Below are positions 6,174 to 7,372 of a stretch of 7,372 nt of DNA, in pieces. Numbering within the stretch: position 1 is the first letter of the stretch; the number at the start of each line of letters is the position of its first letter. The stretch comes from Rickettsia typhi (GTDB taxonomy: Bacteria > Pseudomonadota > Alphaproteobacteria > Rickettsiales > UBA1997): NCBI GenBank assembly GCA_945903615.1, contig CAMDOL010000069.1, positions 1 to 7,372 on the forward strand, written 5' to 3'. The notes beneath the pieces were generated by a model, which did not search any database, was not told where the DNA came from, and was given only the letters and a program-made list of their open reading frames with translations. The translations under genes and the position numbers were made by a program.

Positions 6174-6247
6174 AATAAATTAAAAAACTTTAAAATATCA
6201 AAGCAAGATGACGCTTAAATCGTTTAAGTTATTATTTCACAGTTCCT
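6163..6247. repeat. degenerate inverted repeat straddling the lpxA stop codon
   Basis: Positions 6163-6178 and 6232-6247 are inverse complements at 14 of 16 bases. The left arm contains the lpxA stop (6171-6173). Inside lies a small hairpin, CTTAAA (6214-6219) and TTTAAG (6223-6228) with loop TCG. Read on the minus strand from 6247, the right arm gives AGGAACTGTGAAATAA and goes on through ACTTAAACGATTTAAG. The left end of the MITE at 7032-7064 has the same order of blocks: AGGAAC, TGAA, ACT, AAACGAT, then a T-rich closing of the small palindrome. This suggests an older copy of the same family. The 53-nt spacer is too long for an ordinary terminator. The rest of the lpxA-dnaQ gap (6248-6312) shows nothing I can name. 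Confidence 0.45.
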
Positions 6248-6312
6248 AAATACTAGTCCGCGTTTGCTTCTCTACAGCGTGATTATTCAAGCCTATTTAA
6301 AATCAAAAAATT

Positions 6313-6996
6313 ATGAGAGAAATTTGCCTAGATACTGAAACAACTGGTCTTGATCCCAAAGATGGTCATCGCATTATTGAAATTGGTTGCGTAGAAATTA
6401 TCAATAAAGTTCGCACTGGAAAAACTTTTCATACTTACATTAATCCTGAACGAGACATTCCTGCTGAAGCCTTCCGCATTCACGGCATTGCCACCGAGTT
6501 TTTAACAGATAAACCAAAATTTCCTGCCATTGTTAAAGACCTCATCACCTTCATCGGCGATAGCAAATTGGTGATTCACAATGCCAGCTTTGATATGAAA
6601 TTTATCAACCACCATTTGCGCAGCTGTAACTTAGAAATTATTGAGCGCAGCAATGTGATTGATTCGCTGGAAATTGCCCGCAGCAAATTTCCTGGTGCCG
6701 GAAACTCTCTTGATGCTTTGTGCAAAAGATTTGGTGTTGATTTATCTCGAAGAGTAAAACACGGAGCCTTACTCGATGCAGAATTGCTTGCTGATATTTA
6801 TATTGAATTGATGGGTGGCAATCAAATTACGATGTTTGAAACTCTGCACCATAAAAAATCTTCCCATGAAGAAAATAAAAACTCTTTAAATCTAAACTCT
6901 TTTCCCAAACGCGAATTTCCTCTTCAAGAAGAAGATTTGAAAGCTCACAAAGAATTTATCCTCAAAAATTTTAAAGAGAATTTGTGGGGATATTAA
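6313..6996 (+). CDS. dnaQ: DNA polymerase III epsilon subunit (3'-5' proofreading exonuclease)
   Basis: The 227-residue protein is the proofreading exonuclease of the replicative polymerase. It removes mismatched 3' ends within the alpha-epsilon-theta core. It is a DEDDh exonuclease. Exo I is CLDTETTG with D7 and E9, Exo II is VIHNASFD with D94, and Exo III is HGALLDAELLADIY with H150 and D155, so all five catalytic residues are present. FPGAGNSLDALCKRFGVDLS (126-145) is the conserved block before Exo III. After a linker (about 168-200) rich in Lys, Ser and Asn, the C-terminal segment EEDLKAHKEFI (207-217) matches the tail common in alphaproteobacterial DnaQ. The start at 6313 places Exo I at the extreme N-terminus, as in rickettsial proteins. 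There is no recognisable Shine-Dalgarno. It appears monocistronic, with repeat elements on both sides. Confidence 0.95.
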   Translation: MREICLDTETTGLDPKDGHRIIEIGCVEIINKVRTGKTFHTYINPERDIPAEAFRIHGIATEFLTDKPKFPAIVKDLITFIGDSKLVIHNASFDMKFINHHLRSCNLEIIERSNVIDSLEIARSKFPGAGNSLDALCKRFGVDLSRRVKHGALLDAELLADIYIELMGGNQITMFETLHHKKSSHEENKNSLNLNSFPKREFPLQEEDLKAHKEFILKNFKENLWGY

Positions 6997-7003
6997 TCTT
7001 TCC

Positions 7004-7019
7004 TCAAAAAATATTTTGA
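7004..7019 (+). terminator. weak A/T hairpin after dnaQ
   Basis: TCAAAA (7004-7009) and TTTTGA (7014-7019) can pair 8 nt after the dnaQ stop. The stem is only 6 bp, nearly all A-T, and no T-run follows, so a role in termination is doubtful. Confidence 0.15.
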
Positions 7020-7028
7020 ATTGTATAG

Positions 7029-7210
7029 TTTAGGAACCCCTGAACAACTAAAACGATGTTTTAGAAAAATTGATCTTTCTGGTCTTTTTTGGCATAAATT
7101 CCATTATTTTTAGTGAAATATGGAAATATTCCACCAAAAAGTAAGTAATGAAATTTCTACTCAAAAAATCCTCAGAAATATCAATTTTTAGTTATTCAGA
7201 GGTTCCTTTA
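7029..7210. mobile_element. 174-bp MITE with 22-bp terminal inverted repeats and TTTA target duplications
   Basis: The left end (7032-7053, beginning AGGAACCCCTGAACAACT) and the right end (7186-7207, read inversely AGGAACCTCTGAATAACT) match at 20 of 22 bases. TTTA flanks both sides (7029-7032 and 7207-7210), leaving an element of 7033-7206. The inverted symmetry continues inward: AAAAATTGAT-x-TTTCTG occurs in the left half (about 7065-7081) and inversely in the right half, so the unit could fold as one long imperfect hairpin. The left arm carries an extra small palindrome CTAAAAC-GAT-GTTTTAG (7048-7064). There is no coding capacity. The CTGAATAA motif recalls IS5-family ends, but the family is not certain. 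Together with the bases to the window end it accounts for most of the gene-free stretch after dnaQ. Confidence 0.75.
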
Positions 7211-7228
7211 AAATAAAAACTGGTATAA
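7207..7228. repeat. 22-bp dispersed repeat, copy 2
   Basis: It matches 3422-3443 at 21 of 22 bases. Its first four bases are the right-hand TTTA target duplication of the MITE, so the MITE seems to have inserted at the edge of a pre-existing repeat. The copy at 3422-3443 would then be an unoccupied version. Confidence 0.5.
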
Positions 7229-7229
7229 T
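7221..7229 (+). promoter_or_regulatory. possible extended -10 promoter element
   Basis: TGGTATAAT is a perfect match to the extended -10 consensus TGnTATAAT. No convincing -35 lies upstream and no plus-strand gene is visible in the 143 bases that follow. It lies within and just past the dispersed repeat, so it may be chance or a promoter carried by the repeat. Confidence 0.2.
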
Positions 7230-7297
7230 TGATAAAAGCTTCAAGTATAAAATTCCTCAAACATTAGACAAGTTCACTGATCTATAAAACTCAACAT

Positions 7298-7372
7298 TTA
7301 ACGATCAAGCTCTCTAGATAGAATATTGCCAACTAATACGGAAAAATTCTGCATTTCATCGGCAAATTTATT
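7298..7372 (-). CDS. possible C-terminal end of a gene running off the right edge
   Basis: The minus strand is open from the window edge for 24 codons to a TAA (7298-7300). It ends MQNFSVLVGNILSRELDR and has protein-like composition. It is too short to identify, and a plus-strand frame over the same bases is also partly open. If real, the gene would be convergent with dnaQ, with the MITE between them. Confidence 0.25.
   Translation of the reverse strand, partial: NKFADEMQNFSVLVGNILSRELDR

Noticed and set aside
6231..6344. Open plus-strand frame running from the lpxA-dnaQ gap into dnaQ in another frame
   Set aside because: It enters dnaQ out of frame, has no start signal and no recognisable motif; likely chance.
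1..7372. A new multi-gene system (defence, secretion, biosynthesis) or a CRISPR array
   Set aside because: All intact genes but the lipoprotein are standard housekeeping families, and the repeats are palindromic or terminal inverted repeats rather than regularly spaced direct repeats.

Overview
This window is an A+T-rich stretch of bacterial chromosome. The protein signatures point to Alphaproteobacteria, most likely a host-associated Rickettsiales- or Holosporales-like lineage. The DnaQ and LpxA proteins read like rickettsial ones. The PGK ends in the alphaproteobacterial form STAGGAFLEWLEGK. Intergenic DNA is full of decayed insertion-element debris. Having both pgk (absent from Rickettsia) and lpxA (absent from Anaplasmataceae) argues against those two well-known groups. 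The placement is inferred from protein flavour, not from a search.

Layout. Positions 1-163 hold a short MITE-like inverted repeat (47-126) and the only strong Shine-Dalgarno in the window. Next comes a plus-strand cluster: a small lipoprotein (164-586), a bifunctional beta-oxidation protein of the FadJ/FadB type (602-2767) and the Holliday junction resolvase RuvC (2767-3258), the last two joined by a one-base TAATG overlap. Positions 3259-3526 carry no intact gene but hold a fragment of a DDE transposase of the IS4/IS1634 kind and short repeats. Phosphoglycerate kinase lies on the minus strand (3527-4720). A divergent intergenic region follows, with a plausible sigma70-type promoter and a perfect 15-bp palindrome flanked by CATTA direct repeats. 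Then come fabZ (4903-5364) and lpxA (5364-6173), again overlapping by TAATG, a degenerate inverted repeat straddling the lpxA stop, dnaQ (6313-6996), and a 174-bp MITE with 4-bp target duplications (7029-7210). A possible gene end on the minus strand runs off the right edge.

How the genes fit together. FabZ and LpxA are the conserved pair that links fatty-acid elongation to the first step of lipid A synthesis, so the cell probably makes an LPS outer membrane. The lipoprotein also points to a diderm envelope. FadJ degrades acyl-CoA and PGK serves glycolysis or gluconeogenesis. RuvC and DnaQ serve recombination and replication fidelity. These are housekeeping genes, and I see no defence, secretion or biosynthetic system that would count as new. 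The interesting signal is between the genes: every gap of appreciable size contains a small palindromic or inverted-repeat element, two of them overlap stop codons (pgk and lpxA), and the elements near 6214-6247 and 7032-7064 look like diverged copies of one family.
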